A DNA stretch of 64,000 bases from Mesorhizobium sp. (GCA_004020875.1 SAPZ01000004.1:248001-312000), one strand, 5' to 3'; shown: positions 8,071 to 18,409, numbered from the stretch's first letter. The notes: generated by a model from the sequence alone, not told the origin. Program-made: numbers and translations.

Positions 8071-10740
8071 ATGAGTGGCGTGAACGACATCCGGTCGACA
8101 TTCCTCGACTACTTCCGCAAGGAGGGCCACGAGATCGTCGCCTCCAGCCCGCTGGTGCCACGCAACGATCCCACGCTGATGTTCACCAACGCCGGCATGG
8201 TGCAGTTCAAGAACGTCTTCACCGGCCTGGAGAAGCGACCTTATTCGCGCGCCGCGACCGCGCAGAAGAGCGTGCGCGCCGGCGGCAAGCACAATGACCT
8301 CGACAATGTCGGCTACACCGCGCGCCATCTCACCTTCTTCGAGATGCTCGGCAATTTCTCGTTCGGCGACTATTTCAAGGAGCGCGCGATCGAGCTTGCC
8401 TGGAACTTGATCACCAAGGGTTTTGGGCTCAAGAAGGACAAGCTGCTCGTCACCGTCTATCACACCGACGATGAGGCGGCCGGGTACTGGAAGAAGATCG
8501 CCGGCTTCTCCGATGACCGCATCATCCGCATTCCGACCTCGGACAATTTCTGGGCGATGGGCGACACCGGCCCGTGCGGTCCCTGCTCGGAAATCTTCAT
8601 CGACCGCGGCGAGCATATCTGGGGCGGACCGCCCGGCAGCCCGGAGGAGGATGGCGACCGGTTCCTGGAATTCTGGAACCTGGTGTTCATGCAGTACGAA
8701 CAGGTCACCAGAGAGGAGCGCATCGACCTGCCGCGCCCCTCGATCGACACCGGCATGGGCCTGGAGCGCATGGCCTCCATCCTGCAGGGCGTCGAAAGCG
8801 TCTTCGAGACCGATCTGTTCAAGCATCTGATCGATGCGGCGTCCTCCGCGCTCGGCCAAGGGCCGAACCAGGAGAACGTGGCGTCGTATCGGGTTATCGC
8901 GGATCACCTGCGCTCGTCCTCCTTCCTTGTGGCGGACGGCGTGCTGCCCTCCAACGAAGGCCGAGGCTATGTGCTGCGCCGCATCATGCGCCGCGCCATG
9001 CGCCACGCGCAGCTGCTTGGCGCCAAGGAGCCGCTGATGTGGCAGTTGGTGCCGGCGCTGGTGCGTGAGATGGGCCAGGCCTATCCCGAGCTGGTGCGTG
9101 GCGAGGCGCTGATCGCCGAGACGCTGAAGCTCGAGGAAACACGTTTCCGCAAGACGCTGGTGCGCGGCCTCGGCCTGCTTTCGGACGCGACCGAGACGCT
9201 CAAGGCCGGCGACATGCTGGACGGCGAGACGGCCTTCAAGCTTTACGACACCTACGGCTTCCCGCTCGATCTGACGCAGGACGCGCTGCGCCAGCGCAGC
9301 ATCTCGGTCGATATCGCCGGTTTCACCAACGCGATGGAGCGGCAGAAGGCCGAGGCGCGCGCGCATTGGGCGGGCTCGGGCGAGGCCGCGACCGAAACGG
9401 TCTGGTTCTCGGTGCGCGAAAAGACCGGCGCAACCGAATTCCTCGGCTACGAGACTGAAGCTGCGGAAGGCATCGTCCAGGCGCTGGTCAAGGACGGCAA
9501 GACCATAGACAGTGCCTCTCAGGGCGACGCGGTCGCCGTGGTCGTCAATCAGACGCCGTTCTACGGCGAATCCGGCGGCCAGATGGGCGACACCGGCGTC
9601 GTCTCCGGCGACGGCTTCTCGATCGAGATTTCCGACACGCAGAAGAAGGCGGACGGCCTGTTCGTTCACATCGGCAAGGTGGTGAGCGGTACGGTGAAGA
9701 CGGGCGCCGCCGTCGAGCTGAAGGTCGACCACGCCCGCCGCTCGAAGCTGCGCGCCAATCATTCCGCGACGCATCTGATTCACGAGGCGCTGCGCGAGGT
9801 GCTGGGCACCCACGTCGCGCAGAAGGGCTCGCTGGTCGCGCCCGACCGCCTGCGCTTCGACATTTCGCACAACAAGCCGATCTCGCCTGATGAGCTCGAG
9901 GAGGTCGAGCGCATGGCAAACGAGATTGTCGTGCAGAACAGCCCGGTGACGACGCGGCTGATGTCGGTCGACGACGCGATCGCCGAGGGCGCCATGGCGC
10001 TGTTCGGCGAGAAATATGGCGACGAGGTGCGCGTCGTGTCGATGGGCACCGGCCTGCATGGCGCCAAGGCCAATCGCCCCTATTCCGTCGAGCTTTGCGG
10101 CGGCACGCATGTCCGCTCGACCGGCGACATCGGCCTGGTGCGCATCCTCTCGGACAGCGCAGTGGCGGCTGGCGTGCGCCGCATCGAGGCGCTGACCGGC
10201 GAGGCGGCGCGCAAGCATCTGGACGAGCAGGACAGGCGCCTGAAAGCCGCGGCGGCGACCTTGAAAATTGCGGCGGCCGATGTGCCGTCACGCGTCGAGG
10301 CGCTGCTTGAAGAGCGCAAGAAGCTAGAAAAGGAACTGACCGAAGCGCGGAAGAAACTGGCGCTGGGCGGCGGTTCGGCCGTTGCCGATGCCCCGGCTGC
10401 GAATGAGACCGTCGCCGGCGTCGGTTTCCTCGGCAAGGCTGTCAGCGGCGTGGCGCCAAAGGACCTGAAGCCGCTAGCGGACGCCGGCAAGAAGACGCTC
10501 GGCTCCGGCGTGGTGGTCTTTGTCGGCGCCGGCGAGGACAACAAGGCGAGCGTGGTCGTCGGCGTCACCGAGGACCTGACCGGCCGCTTCAGCGCCGTCG
10601 ATCTCGTCCGCGTCGCGTCGGCCGCGCTTGGCGGGCAGGGCGGCGGCGGGCGGCCAGACATGGCCCAAGCCGGCGGCCCGGATGCCTCCAAGGCCAATGA
10701 TGCGATCGCAGCGGTAAAGGCGGCGCTCGAGGCGGCATAA
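8071..10740 (+). CDS. alaS: Alanyl-tRNA synthetase
   Basis: 889 aa, close to the usual 870-890. Class II aminoacylation core at the N-terminus ([34 protein letters not shown]), then the editing domain with zinc ligands [19 protein letters not shown] and [10 protein letters not shown], and a C-terminal DHHA1 domain with the glycine-rich [17 protein letters not shown]. The ATG at 8071 matches the family start ([15 protein letters not shown]); the upstream in-frame start at 8050 adds only seven unrelated residues. The recA-alaS order is common in rhizobia. Confidence 0.98.
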   Translation: MSGVNDIRSTFLDYFRKEGHEIVASSPLVPRNDPTLMFTNAGMVQFKNVFTGLEKRPYSRAATAQKSVRAGGKHNDLDNVGYTARHLTFFEMLGNFSFGDYFKERAIELAWNLITKGFGLKKDKLLVTVYHTDDEAAGYWKKIAGFSDDRIIRIPTSDNFWAMGDTGPCGPCSEIFIDRGEHIWGGPPGSPEEDGDRFLEFWNLVFMQYEQVTREERIDLPRPSIDTGMGLERMASILQGVESVFETDLFKHLIDAASSALGQGPNQENVASYRVIADHLRSSSFLVADGVLPSNEGRGYVLRRIMRRAMRHAQLLGAKEPLMWQLVPALVREMGQAYPELVRGEALIAETLKLEETRFRKTLVRGLGLLSDATETLKAGDMLDGETAFKLYDTYGFPLDLTQDALRQRSISVDIAGFTNAMERQKAEARAHWAGSGEAATETVWFSVREKTGATEFLGYETEAAEGIVQALVKDGKTIDSASQGDAVAVVVNQTPFYGESGGQMGDTGVVSGDGFSIEISDTQKKADGLFVHIGKVVSGTVKTGAAVELKVDHARRSKLRANHSATHLIHEALREVLGTHVAQKGSLVAPDRLRFDISHNKPISPDELEEVERMANEIVVQNSPVTTRLMSVDDAIAEGAMALFGEKYGDEVRVVSMGTGLHGAKANRPYSVELCGGTHVRSTGDIGLVRILSDSAVAAGVRRIEALTGEAARKHLDEQDRRLKAAAATLKIAAADVPSRVEALLEERKKLEKELTEARKKLALGGGSAVADAPAANETVAGVGFLGKAVSGVAPKDLKPLADAGKKTLGSGVVVFVGAGEDNKASVVVGVTEDLTGRFSAVDLVRVASAALGGQGGGGRPDMAQAGGPDASKANDAIAAVKAALEAA

Positions 10741-10775
10741 GCTGGTTGGCTTAGCGTAGGCCGGCTCCTAATTTT

Positions 10776-10852
10776 GCGAGGTCAGCGCTGCCCTTCATCT
10801 GGCTAGCTACAGCGAAGGAGGGCAGGGCAATGAGAGGCAGCGCCGACGCTGA
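10776..10852. repeat. Degenerate palindromic intergenic repeat
   Basis: Arms GGTCAGCGCTGCCCTTCAT and ATGAGAGGCAGCGCCGACG are imperfect inverted copies separated by about 30 nt. They lie between the convergent alaS and glutathione transferase genes. The arm resembles Mesorhizobium elements of the type GTCGGCGCTGCCCCTCAT. It may serve as a bidirectional terminator structure. Confidence 0.5.
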
Positions 10853-10857
10853 GCGCG

Positions 10858-11484
10858 CTACGCTACTTTTTCCGTATTCATGAAGGTCAGGCGTTCAGCT
10901 ATCCGCGCATACCAATCGCGCATCTCCGCGAACCGTGCCAGCAGATCGCGCCCTTCCTCGACCTTTAGGAAATAGGCAATGATCGGCGCAGCGTGCAGGT
11001 CGGCCAGCGTCAGCTGCTCGCCGAGCAGCCAAGGTCCCCTTGCCTTCAGCGATGTCAGTACCTTGAGCACCGTTTCGGCCCGACGGAGCCCGCCGGCAAT
11101 CAGCGCCTCGTCCGGCGGCATCTTCTCCAGCCGCTCGACCGCCACATCCCAGACCATGGCGCGGTAGCCATAGGCGTCGAGCGTGCCGATGATCTGGTTC
11201 ATCCTGGCACGGCCGTGGGCGTCCGCCGACTGCAGGGCCGGACCATCGAAGGCTTCGTCGACATAGCGTGTGATGGCGCCCGTCTCGAACAGACGGAAGC
11301 CGTCATGCTCGAAGGCCGGGATGCGGCCGAACGGGTGAAGCTCCAGATACCAGGCCGGAATGCCCTCGGGGGCGAAGATGTCGAGCGGGAGAAGCTCGTA
11401 GTCGACGCCCTTTTCCTCCAGCGCTAATCGCGCGATGCGCACATAGACACTGTAGTCGGCGCCGTAGAGGATCGGCTTTGCCAT
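10858..11484 (-). CDS. Glutathione S-transferase family protein
   Basis: 208 aa. The thioredoxin-like N-terminal domain is YGADYSVYVRIARLALEEKGVDYE...HPFGRIPAFEHDGFRLFETGAITRYVDE (cis-Pro and ES/ET glutathione-binding motif), followed by the all-alpha domain with LGEQLTLADLHAAPIIAYF. It conjugates or reduces with glutathione; substrate unknown. The start at 11484 has GAGGAATA just upstream and begins at the family-typical MAKPILYG; the longer open frame to 11679 is not supported. Last gene of a likely icd operon, 4 nt after the preceding stop. Confidence 0.93.
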   Translation of the reverse strand: MAKPILYGADYSVYVRIARLALEEKGVDYELLPLDIFAPEGIPAWYLELHPFGRIPAFEHDGFRLFETGAITRYVDEAFDGPALQSADAHGRARMNQIIGTLDAYGYRAMVWDVAVERLEKMPPDEALIAGGLRRAETVLKVLTSLKARGPWLLGEQLTLADLHAAPIIAYFLKVEEGRDLLARFAEMRDWYARIAERLTFMNTEKVA

Positions 11485-11488
11485 TTTG

Positions 11489-12223
11489 CTATTCCTCTTC
11501 GTCTTGGCTGTCCCGTATCCAGACACGCAGCGGGCCGGTGGCCTCAAAGCCGCAGGCCAATGCTTCGTCCAGCCCCTCGCCGGCGTCATACCCGACCAGG
11601 GCGCGACTTCCAGCAAACGCATTGGCAGCCGCCCGCACCGCATTGCGATATATCGGACTGCCATCCGTAGCAAAGACATTTGACACCCCAGTCACCCGCT
11701 CGGATCTATTGGCTATGCAGCCGGCGGTGAAGCCGTTAGTCGTCCGTCTGCCAAGGACAGCAATGGCGGGGTCGGCCAGGACTGCTGCTGGAAAGACACG
11801 GCAGTTGGAGGGACTCGCGTGATCCGCCCAGGCAAATTCCCACATCTCCAAGCTGGCAGCGTCCTCAACACGTTCCCAACCCGAAGGCGTCGTCACCGGA
11901 TGACTTAGGTCCATCCAGGTCCAGCTTGCCTCGAAGAGCTGACTGAACCCGAGCGGCTGGAGATCAAGACGGCAGAACCCATCCTTGACCGAAAAGCTGG
12001 TGGCAAGGACGGATGTCAGTCTGGCAATTTCCGCAAGTTGAACCGCTCCGGCATCGGGATCCAGAGTAGCGGCGTTGGGGTAGTAGGGAGGTGCTTGCCC
12101 GTCGCTGGACCAGTAGGAGTCGCTTCTCCGGTCGCTTAGGCCATGCGCCTTGAAAATAGCCTGACAGAGATCGACATTGTTGCCAGCGCAAAGGCGGACC
12201 CTTTTGCTGGCAACGCTCGACAC
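11489..12223 (-). CDS. Hypothetical protein between icd and GST, possible GNAT-like fold
   Basis: 244 aa starting with GTG one nucleotide after the icd stop, so probably translationally coupled; it ends 4 nt before the GST start. I do not recognise a defined family. Central and C-terminal text (YYPNAATLDPDAG, GFTAGCIANRSERVTGVSNVFATDG) has the rhythm of GNAT-like acyltransferase proteins, including a VTGVSNVF strand, but no acetyl-CoA loop is certain. The acidic C-terminus is SQDEEE. Codon usage is less GC3-biased than its neighbours. Confidence 0.65.
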   Translation of the reverse strand: MSSVASKRVRLCAGNNVDLCQAIFKAHGLSDRRSDSYWSSDGQAPPYYPNAATLDPDAGAVQLAEIARLTSVLATSFSVKDGFCRLDLQPLGFSQLFEASWTWMDLSHPVTTPSGWERVEDAASLEMWEFAWADHASPSNCRVFPAAVLADPAIAVLGRRTTNGFTAGCIANRSERVTGVSNVFATDGSPIYRNAVRAAANAFAGSRALVGYDAGEGLDEALACGFEATGPLRVWIRDSQDEEE

Positions 12224-12224
12224 T

Positions 12225-13436
12225 TCACCCCATGGCCTTCTGCAAATTCTCGTCGATCTTGTCGAGGAAGCCGGTGGTCGAAAGCCAGGGCTGGTCGGGG
12301 CCGATCAGCAGCGACAGGTCCTTGGTCATGAAGCCGCTCTCGACGGTCTGGATGCAGACTTTTTCCAGCGTTTCGGCGAAGCGCTTCAGCTCGGCATTGT
12401 CATCGAGCTTGGCGCGGTGGGCGAGGCCGCGCGTCCAGGCGAAGATCGAGGCGATCGAATTGGTCGAGGTTTCCTCGCCCTTCTGGTGCTGGCGATAATG
12501 GCGGGTCACGGTGCCGTGCGCGGCTTCCGCTTCCACCGTCTTGCCGTCCGGCGTCATCAGCACCGAGGTCATCAGGCCGAGCGAGCCGAAGCCCTGCGCC
12601 ACGGTGTCGGACTGCACGTCGCCGTCATAGTTCTTGCAGGCCCAGACATAGCCGCCGGACCATTTCAGGCTGGAAGCGACCATGTCGTCGATCAGGCGGT
12701 GCTCGTACCAGAGTTTCCTTGCCTTGAACTCGGCCTCGAATTCCTTCTCGTAGACTTCCTGGAAGATGTCCTTGAAGCGGCCGTCATAGGCCTTGAGGAT
12801 GGTGTTCTTGGTCGACAAATAGACCGGGAAGTTGCGCAGGAGGCCATAGTTCAGCGAGGCGCGGGCGAACTCGCGGATCGACTCGTCGAGGTTGTACATG
12901 GCCATGGCCACGCCGGCGCCCGGCGCGTCATAGACCTCGTGCTCGATCACCTGGCCGTCCTCGCCGACGAACTTGATCGTCAGCTTGCCCTTGCCGGGGA
13001 AGCGGAAGTCGGTGGCGCGATACTGGTCGCCAAAGGCGTGACGACCAACGACGATCGGCTTGGTCCAGCCCGGCACCAGGCGCGGCACGTTCTTCATGAT
13101 GATCGGCTCGCGGAAGATGGTTCCGCCGAGGATGTTGCGGATGGTGCCGTTGGGCGACTTCCACATCTTCTTCAGCTTGAACTCCTCAACGCGCGCTTCG
13201 TCGGGAGTGATCGTCGCGCATTTCACGCCGACGCCCCATTTCTTGATGGCGTTGGCCGAGTCGATCGTCACCTGGTCGTTGGTGGCGTCGCGGTGCTCGA
13301 TGCCGAGGTCGTAATATTCAAGCTTCAGATCGAGATAGGGGTGGATCAGCTTGTCCTTGATGAACTGCCAGATGATGCGGGTCATCTCGTCGCCGTCGAG
13401 CTCGACGACCGGGTTCGCCACCTTGATCTTCGCCAT
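12225..13436 (-). CDS. icd: NADP-dependent isocitrate dehydrogenase
   Basis: 403 aa, matching the homodimeric subfamily II enzyme of rhizobia. Begins [23 protein letters not shown] and holds the substrate-binding [18 protein letters not shown] and the NADP-region [34 protein letters not shown]. Catalyses isocitrate to 2-oxoglutarate in the TCA cycle. An open frame continues 49 codons upstream, but the family start and a GAGGC site support 13436. The 207-nt upstream region is shared with the divergent TrmJ-like gene. Confidence 0.98.
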   Translation of the reverse strand: MAKIKVANPVVELDGDEMTRIIWQFIKDKLIHPYLDLKLEYYDLGIEHRDATNDQVTIDSANAIKKWGVGVKCATITPDEARVEEFKLKKMWKSPNGTIRNILGGTIFREPIIMKNVPRLVPGWTKPIVVGRHAFGDQYRATDFRFPGKGKLTIKFVGEDGQVIEHEVYDAPGAGVAMAMYNLDESIREFARASLNYGLLRNFPVYLSTKNTILKAYDGRFKDIFQEVYEKEFEAEFKARKLWYEHRLIDDMVASSLKWSGGYVWACKNYDGDVQSDTVAQGFGSLGLMTSVLMTPDGKTVEAEAAHGTVTRHYRQHQKGEETSTNSIASIFAWTRGLAHRAKLDDNAELKRFAETLEKVCIQTVESGFMTKDLSLLIGPDQPWLSTTGFLDKIDENLQKAMG

Positions 13437-13643
13437 GGTAAGAGTGCCTCGTTGCTGGGGAACTGAACGGCCTTGCCCGCATGGTTTCGGCCGGGGATGC
13501 GGAGCGTATATCAAAGGCTTTTTCGGCGCGCAAACCACGATCCACGCCGGGATCGACGTGTGCCGCCGTTGTGAATGCTTCATTTTCCGGTCCGGATGTG
13601 GCAGGGGACGCCGAAACGCCGCAAACCCCGGTTACCCATAGCC

Positions 13644-14492
13644 ATGCCAGCCATCGAAGATAGAGCCAACCCCACATCCGCCGGACCGGCGATCATCCTG
13701 GTCGAGCCGCAACTCGGCGAGAATATCGGCATGGTCGCGCGGGCGATGGCGAATTTCGGCCTGTCCGAGCTCAGGCTGGTCAATCCGCGCGACGGCTGGC
13801 CGAGCGAGAAGGCGCGCGCGGCCGCCAGCCGCGCCGACCACGTCATCGACGCCACCCGGGTCTTCGACGATCTGGCGTCGGCCGTTGCCGACCTGAACTT
13901 CGTCTTCGCCACGACGGCGCGCGAACGCGACGGCTTCAAGCCTGTGCGTGGCCCGGTGGAAGCGGGCAGGGCGCTCAGGGCACGCGTCGAGGCGGGCCAG
14001 CGCACCGGCATCCTGTTCGGGCGCGAGCGCTTTGGCCTCTATAATGACGAGGTCGGGCTCGCCGACGAGATCGTCACTTTTCCGGTTGATCCCGGTTTCT
14101 CCTCGCTCAACATCGCGCAGGCGGTGCTTTTGATGTCCTATGAATGGATGAAATCCGGCCTGGCCGACGAGACCCAGACCAATTTCTCCGGGCCGGAGCT
14201 GGTGCCGGCCACCAAGGAGCAACTGCACAGCCTGTTCGTCTATCTTGAGAACGCGCTGGAAGCGCGCGGTTACTTCCGTCCTGAGGAAAAGAAGCCGAAG
14301 ATGGTCGACAATCTGCGCGCCGTATTGACGCGCGCGGGCTTTGCCGAGCCGGAGCTGAAGGTTCTGCGCGGCATCATCTCCTCGCTCGATCGGTTTTCAC
14401 CGGCCATGCCGCGCGGCGACGGCTCGCCTGGCGATGATCCGAGGCGGCTGCCGGCGGCTGCGCGAAGTCGCGCCAAAGACGAAGAAAGTTAA
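13644..14492 (+). CDS. trmJ: TrmJ-like tRNA (Cm32/Um32) methyltransferase, SPOUT superfamily
   Basis: 282 aa. The SPOUT knot signature is AIILVEPQLGENIGMVARAMANFGLSELRLVNPR at the N-terminus, with GILFGRERFGLYNDEV and FPVDPGFSSLNIAQAVLLMSYEW (the SAM-binding knot). TrmJ uses SAM to 2'-O-methylate tRNA position 32. The extension past residue 190 is typical of alphaproteobacterial members. Start at 13644 (MPAIEDR) is preferred over the longer frame from 13575. Confidence 0.9.
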   Translation: MPAIEDRANPTSAGPAIILVEPQLGENIGMVARAMANFGLSELRLVNPRDGWPSEKARAAASRADHVIDATRVFDDLASAVADLNFVFATTARERDGFKPVRGPVEAGRALRARVEAGQRTGILFGRERFGLYNDEVGLADEIVTFPVDPGFSSLNIAQAVLLMSYEWMKSGLADETQTNFSGPELVPATKEQLHSLFVYLENALEARGYFRPEEKKPKMVDNLRAVLTRAGFAEPELKVLRGIISSLDRFSPAMPRGDGSPGDDPRRLPAAARSRAKDEES

Positions 14493-14573
14493 CATCGATA
14501 AGCTGTGAGCATTTGAAGTAACCGTTTTTTATTCGATTGTGCCTCATCCTTGCTGCAATAGTGGGAGTGGCAC

Positions 14574-15170
14574 ATGTTTACGTCCAATATTGGTCGACTG
14601 CGCTTTTTCCTTTACTCTCTCGGTCTCGCCGTCGCCGAAACCGCGGTGATCGTTGTCTGCATTGTCAGCACGATCGGTTTCCAAGGACTGATCAATTCGG
14701 GACCGGGCCCGGCACGGCAGGGCATGGCAGGCGCCGTCCTGATTGCGTCGCTCATCTTTGTCGTGCTGCGCGGCAACCTCGCATCGCGCCGCACCCGCGA
14801 CGCCAATGGACGCCGGTGGATCCTGTGGGCCTATGTCGCCCTTTCCGCCGTCTATGCTCTTCTGCAAGCGGGCGTGCTGCTGGTCGTCAAATTCGACGAT
14901 CCCGAGAGCATTCCGGGCGGGCTGAACCTGCTTGGGCTTTCGATATTCGGGCTCTGGTGCGCGATCCTTTGGGCGAAGCCTGTCGCCGGCAGCAATATCG
15001 ATGAATTGACTGATGTTTTCGAGTTCGACGGCCCGCTTCCGGCATCGACACGCACTGCACGCACCGCTGTGCCCGCGCCACGTGCCGCGGCGTCAGCCGC
15101 ACGCGTTCCGCCCGCGCCGCAGCCTTTCGGCAGGCCGCGCCCCGCCGGCTTCGGCAAACGCGGGATATGA
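14574..15170 (+). CDS. Inner-membrane protein, DUF805-like
   Basis: 198 aa with about four hydrophobic segments (roughly residues 9-37, 50-66, 84-105, 119-133), then a proline/alanine/arginine-rich cytoplasmic tail (PAPRAAASAARVPPAPQPFG). The opening MFTSNIGRLRFFLYSLG is reminiscent of DUF805 membrane proteins (G+RxFW/F start). Ribosome binding site GGGAG precedes the ATG. No function can be assigned. It is 81 nt downstream of the TrmJ-like gene and may share its transcript. Confidence 0.75.
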   Translation: MFTSNIGRLRFFLYSLGLAVAETAVIVVCIVSTIGFQGLINSGPGPARQGMAGAVLIASLIFVVLRGNLASRRTRDANGRRWILWAYVALSAVYALLQAGVLLVVKFDDPESIPGGLNLLGLSIFGLWCAILWAKPVAGSNIDELTDVFEFDGPLPASTRTARTAVPAPRAAASAARVPPAPQPFGRPRPAGFGKRGI

Positions 15171-15175
15171 ATGAG

Positions 15176-15350
15176 CCTTGAAGCAGAACGATTTCAGCTT
15201 GGATCGATCTGAAATCTGAAGCCGACTCCAAATCCACGAGATGGAGACTGCGCAAAAGCTGCTCGCATTCGCCTCTTCAAGACCATGATCATCCGCGATA
15301 GAAGCGCGATCGATCCATCACGGATCGAATGCTTTTCACGGTCGGATGAT
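15176..15350. repeat. RIME-like repeat overlapping the murI start
   Basis: The first part (GATTTCAGCTTGGATCGATC, CTGAAATCTGAAGCCGACTC) matches the repeat at 20112-20219. The second part has inverted arms ATCATCCG at 15289 and CGGATGAT at 15343, and the right arm runs into the murI start codon. It fills the intergenic space upstream of murI. Confidence 0.6.
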
Positions 15351-16152
15351 AATGAGCGATCGATCAAGCCAGCGCCCCATCCTGATGTTCGATTCCGGCG
15401 TTGGCGGCCTGACTGTGCTGCGCGAGGCGCGCGTTCTGATGCCGGATCGCCGCTTCGTCTATGTCGCCGACGACGCGGCTTTTCCTTACGGCGCCTGGGA
15501 GGAACCGGCGCTCAAGGATCACATCCTTACGCTGTTCGGCAAATTGCTCGACCGTCTCCAGCCGGCGATTTCGGTGATTGCCTGCAATACCGCATCCACC
15601 CTGGTGATCGACGCGCTACGCGACAAATTCCCCGGACATCCCTTTGTCGGCACGGTGCCGGCGATCAAGCCGGCCGCCGAGCGCACGCGATCCGGGCTTG
15701 TTTCGGTGCTGGCGACGCCCGGCACGGTGAAGCGCCAGTACACGCGCGACCTGATCAGCAAATGGGCGCAGAAATGCCATGTCCGCCTGGTCGGCAGCGA
15801 CCGCCTGGCGGGGTTGGCCGAAGTCTATATGCGCCAGGGCTTTGTCGACGAAGAAGCCGTGCGCGCCGAAATCGCGCCCTGTTTCATCGAGCGCGAGGGC
15901 AACCGCACCGACATCGTGGTGCTCGCCTGCACGCACTATCCGTTTCTCGTCAACCGCATGCGCAAGACCGCGCCCTGGCCGGTCGACTGGATCGATCCGG
16001 CCGAAGCGATCGCTCGGCGCGCCATGTCGCTGCTCGAGCCGGTTGGAGAAACGTCCGGCGACAGCGAGCCTGATTTGGCCGTCTTCACATCCGGCAAAGT
16101 GGATTTCGCCACTCGGCGGCTGATCCAGGGCTTTGGGCTGACCGCCCGCTAG
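15346..16152 (+). CDS. murI: Glutamate racemase
   Basis: 268 aa. Interconverts L- and D-glutamate for peptidoglycan. The two catalytic cysteines are C80 (IACNTAST) and C195 (LACTHYPF); the N-terminal [11 protein letters not shown] motif is intact. ATGs at 15346 and 15352 are both possible. The start region lies in the right arm of a palindromic repeat and has no good Shine-Dalgarno sequence. The stop overlaps the convergent ribonuclease stop in a shared CTAG. Confidence 0.96.
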   Translation: MIMSDRSSQRPILMFDSGVGGLTVLREARVLMPDRRFVYVADDAAFPYGAWEEPALKDHILTLFGKLLDRLQPAISVIACNTASTLVIDALRDKFPGHPFVGTVPAIKPAAERTRSGLVSVLATPGTVKRQYTRDLISKWAQKCHVRLVGSDRLAGLAEVYMRQGFVDEEAVRAEIAPCFIEREGNRTDIVVLACTHYPFLVNRMRKTAPWPVDWIDPAEAIARRAMSLLEPVGETSGDSEPDLAVFTSGKVDFATRRLIQGFGLTAR

Positions 16153-17537
16153 GCCGCGGCAGGCTCGAAGACAATGCTGCGCTGATCCGGATCGGCCGAG
16201 ACCAGTCTTAACGTGAGATCGTCGCCCTGCCTGAGCCCGTAGGCCTTCACGTTGGCGACGACAGGCATGTCGGCAAGCTGTGCGCGCACGCCATGATCGA
16301 CGAAGTCGGTGACGACGGCCTTGAATGTCTCACCCTCGTGTCCCTTGAGCATGACCGCCTCGGCAAGGTCGATAGCCGCATGGTTGATCTGCGAGGCTCG
16401 GGCATCGCCTCGCCCCATTACCTTCGGCAATCTGGTGAAAGCGTCGCTCACGGCTTGCGGCACGGGCTGGCCGTTGGCGATTGCCAGCGTGCAGCGCACG
16501 ACATATCGGTCGGCCAACCGCCTGAGCGGCGCCGTGGCATGCGCATAGGTCGCGGCCATTGCCTCGTGCCAGGGCACAACACCTTCCTGGTAGGGCTGGT
16601 AGGACGCGCCGTTGCCCGCGCGGCGGATTTCCAGCATCAGTGCGGCCTGTTTCGGATCGGCCGGATCGAGTGTGCGCTGATAGTCGCGCAGGCTGGTGGA
16701 GGCCGGCCAGGAAAGGCCGAGCGCCTGCGCCGCGTTGCGCAGCCTTTGCACCTTGGATGCATCCGGCCCCGACATCACCCGGAACAGCCCGGTCTTGTGC
16801 GCCAGCATGGCATCGGCGATAGCCATGTTGGCGGCCAGCGAAAGTGCTGCATTGTCCTGTTCGGATTGCAGCAGCGGCCTGAACGAAAGGCGGAACGTGC
16901 CGTCGGCGAGCCTCTCCACCTCCTGTTCCGGCGGGTCGACGCGCGAAGCGCCGCGGCCCTCTTCGTTTGCCGCCATGCGCCGCGCCAATTCGGCAAAGCC
17001 GGCGGCAACATCCGCGGGTTTGACGCTGTCATAAGCAAGCTTGGCGCGGCTTTGGATGATGGCGCGCTCGGCGCCATCCAATTTCACCGCGCCGTCGCCG
17101 GCAACTCGGATCGTGAAGATGACCGCAGGGCGCGGTCCATCGGGCAACAAGCTCGCCGCGGCCTCGGCAAGCGCCGGCGGGTAAAGCCCGGCCTTGCCGT
17201 CCGGCAAATAAAGTGTCTCGCCCCGGTCCCAGGCTTCGAGGTCAATCGCGTCACCGTCCTCAACGAACCAGGCCACGTCGGCAATAGCATAATGCAAGAG
17301 AAGATCGCCTCCGAGGGCCTCGATTGAGAAGGCCTGGTCGAGATCGGTCGAACTCGCCGGATCAAGCGTGACGAAGGGCATCGCGGTGCGATCGGCATGC
17401 TGGCTGGGTACACGCCTGGCCGCCGCCTGCGCGGCAGCCGTGACCTCCGGCGGAAATCCATCCGGCACGTGGAATTCGGTGCGGATCTTTGTCAGGCCGG
17501 TAGAAAGTGCCTGGGAGGGATCGGTCAGCGATTTCAT
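16149..17537 (-). CDS. RNB-domain ribonuclease (short RNase II/R-like)
   Basis: 462 aa. RNB catalytic core: [16 protein letters not shown] (D59, D65, D67) aligns with E. coli RNase II D201/D207/D209, but the next acidic residue (D210) is glutamine here (Q68). Downstream are the RNB landmarks [14 protein letters not shown] and [16 protein letters not shown], then a short C-terminal beta domain. No N-terminal cold-shock domains are present, so it is shorter than RNase R (about 800 aa) and RNase II (644 aa). A role in 3'-5' RNA decay is likely. AGGA precedes the ATG. Confidence 0.88.
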   Translation of the reverse strand: MKSLTDPSQALSTGLTKIRTEFHVPDGFPPEVTAAAQAAARRVPSQHADRTAMPFVTLDPASSTDLDQAFSIEALGGDLLLHYAIADVAWFVEDGDAIDLEAWDRGETLYLPDGKAGLYPPALAEAAASLLPDGPRPAVIFTIRVAGDGAVKLDGAERAIIQSRAKLAYDSVKPADVAAGFAELARRMAANEEGRGASRVDPPEQEVERLADGTFRLSFRPLLQSEQDNAALSLAANMAIADAMLAHKTGLFRVMSGPDASKVQRLRNAAQALGLSWPASTSLRDYQRTLDPADPKQAALMLEIRRAGNGASYQPYQEGVVPWHEAMAATYAHATAPLRRLADRYVVRCTLAIANGQPVPQAVSDAFTRLPKVMGRGDARASQINHAAIDLAEAVMLKGHEGETFKAVVTDFVDHGVRAQLADMPVVANVKAYGLRQGDDLTLRLVSADPDQRSIVFEPAAA

Positions 17538-17703
17538 GCAGCCGTCCTACACTGGCGTTCCGGACGCGGGAAGGCTGCCAATCAGAATCACCCAAGCGGG
17601 TGGTCTTACGGCCGATAGCGAGAGGTCCAAGAACCTGAGCTGCCGTGGCCGGAACTGCCCGCCCAAGCCCGGCGTTTCTCCAGACAGCAAAGGAGAAACG
17701 ATC

Positions 17704-17886
17704 ATGCCCGCTACATCGCAAGCACAGCAAAAGGCAGCCGGCGCAGCGCTTTCCGCCAAGCGCGGCGAGACCAAGAAGAGCGAGCTCAAAGGCGCGTCGC
17801 GCGAGATGTATGACTCCATGAGCGAGAAGCAGCTCGAGGATTTCGCCGAAACCAAGCGCAAGGGCCTGCCCAGCAAGAAGTCGTGA
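17704..17886 (+). CDS. Small basic DUF3008 protein
   Basis: 60 aa, MPATSQAQQKAAGAALSAKR..., with SREMYDSMSEKQLEDFAETKRKGLP, the standard DUF3008 sequence. These small lysine-rich proteins are widespread in Proteobacteria and their function is not established; the sequence is like small stress-type proteins. An AAGGAGAAA ribosome binding site lies 5 nt before the ATG. The in-frame upstream extension to 17368 lies opposite the RNB gene and is rejected. Confidence 0.93.
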   Translation: MPATSQAQQKAAGAALSAKRGETKKSELKGASREMYDSMSEKQLEDFAETKRKGLPSKKS

Positions 17887-17902
17887 ATCGCGAGATCGGA
17901 TG

Positions 17903-17930
17903 AAAAAAGCCCGCGGTGTTGGCCGCGGGC
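17903..17930 (-). terminator. Rho-independent terminator for the small exported peptide gene
   Basis: Perfect 8-bp stem GCCCGCGG/CCGCGGGC with a TGTTGG loop, followed on the minus strand by TTTTTT. It lies 27 nt after the minus-strand stop at 17957 and may also stop DUF3008 transcripts arriving from the other side. Confidence 0.85.
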
Positions 17931-17956
17931 CTCGTCCGGATTAGCTCAGCGGTCGG

Positions 17957-18160
17957 CTAGCGGCGCCACCAGCAGTGCCTCGTTTTGTAGCGCACCACAT
18001 GGCGGTGGCCGTGGCGCCAGACGACTCTTTTCTTCACCACGACGCGGCAGACCTGCTTGTGGCCATGCCAGTGTCTGGCCATGGCCGGTTCCGGCGTCAT
18101 GACCGCCATCGATCCGGCCAGAACGGCGGCTCCGGTCAGGGTAAGGAAGAATTTCTTCAT
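17957..18160 (-). CDS. Small exported His/Arg-rich peptide
   Basis: 67 aa. Signal peptide MKKFFLTLTGAAVLAGSMAV...AMA, then a very basic, histidine- and tryptophan-rich mature peptide (ARHWHGHKQ...RHGHRHVVRYKTRHCWWRR) with two cysteines. Similar short exported His/Arg peptides occur in rhizobia without known function; metal binding or envelope association is a guess. ATG 18160 has GAGGAG 11 nt upstream; a GTG at 18172 is an alternative start. Confidence 0.8.
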   Translation of the reverse strand: MKKFFLTLTGAAVLAGSMAVMTPEPAMARHWHGHKQVCRVVVKKRVVWRHGHRHVVRYKTRHCWWRR

Positions 18161-18366
18161 GGGAATTCGCACTCCTCTGCTCCAGTCGCTTCATCATGTG
18201 CATGGCGTTCATATCCGAAGACGCCGCATCCGCTCCCGATGTCGCCGGCATGCAACTTTCCGCCACATCCAGCGCCGCATGCAACGCAGGAATGATATAA
18301 GCTTGCCCTCGGCGCCGCCAGCCACAAGCTTGACAGCGGTTAAATCTGTGTTTAACAGCCCCACAA

Positions 18367-18397
18367 CACCGGGTGGCAACGCCCGGTGGTTTCTTTT
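18367..18397 (+). terminator. Terminator-like hairpin upstream of rpsD
   Basis: Stem CACCGGG/CCCGGTG (7 bp) with an 8-nt loop, followed by TTTCTTTT. It sits about 135 nt before rpsD, just after a candidate promoter whose -35 is TTGACA at 18330. The 18161-18531 gap contains no protein gene that I can support. Either this ends a short transcript or it acts as an attenuator in the rpsD leader. Confidence 0.55.
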
Positions 18398-18409
18398 GAC
18401 GTGTCCCGT

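Noticed and set aside
8014..10218. Long minus-strand open frame (734 codons) opposite alaS
   Set aside because: It is the antisense of a well-matched alaS and has an arginine/histidine/alanine-rich composition typical of shadow frames in GC-rich DNA.
18339..18356. GTTAAA/TTTAAC dyad upstream of rpsD as a CtrA site
   Set aside because: Spacing between TTAA half sites is 8, whereas CtrA sites use 7; not convincing on its own.
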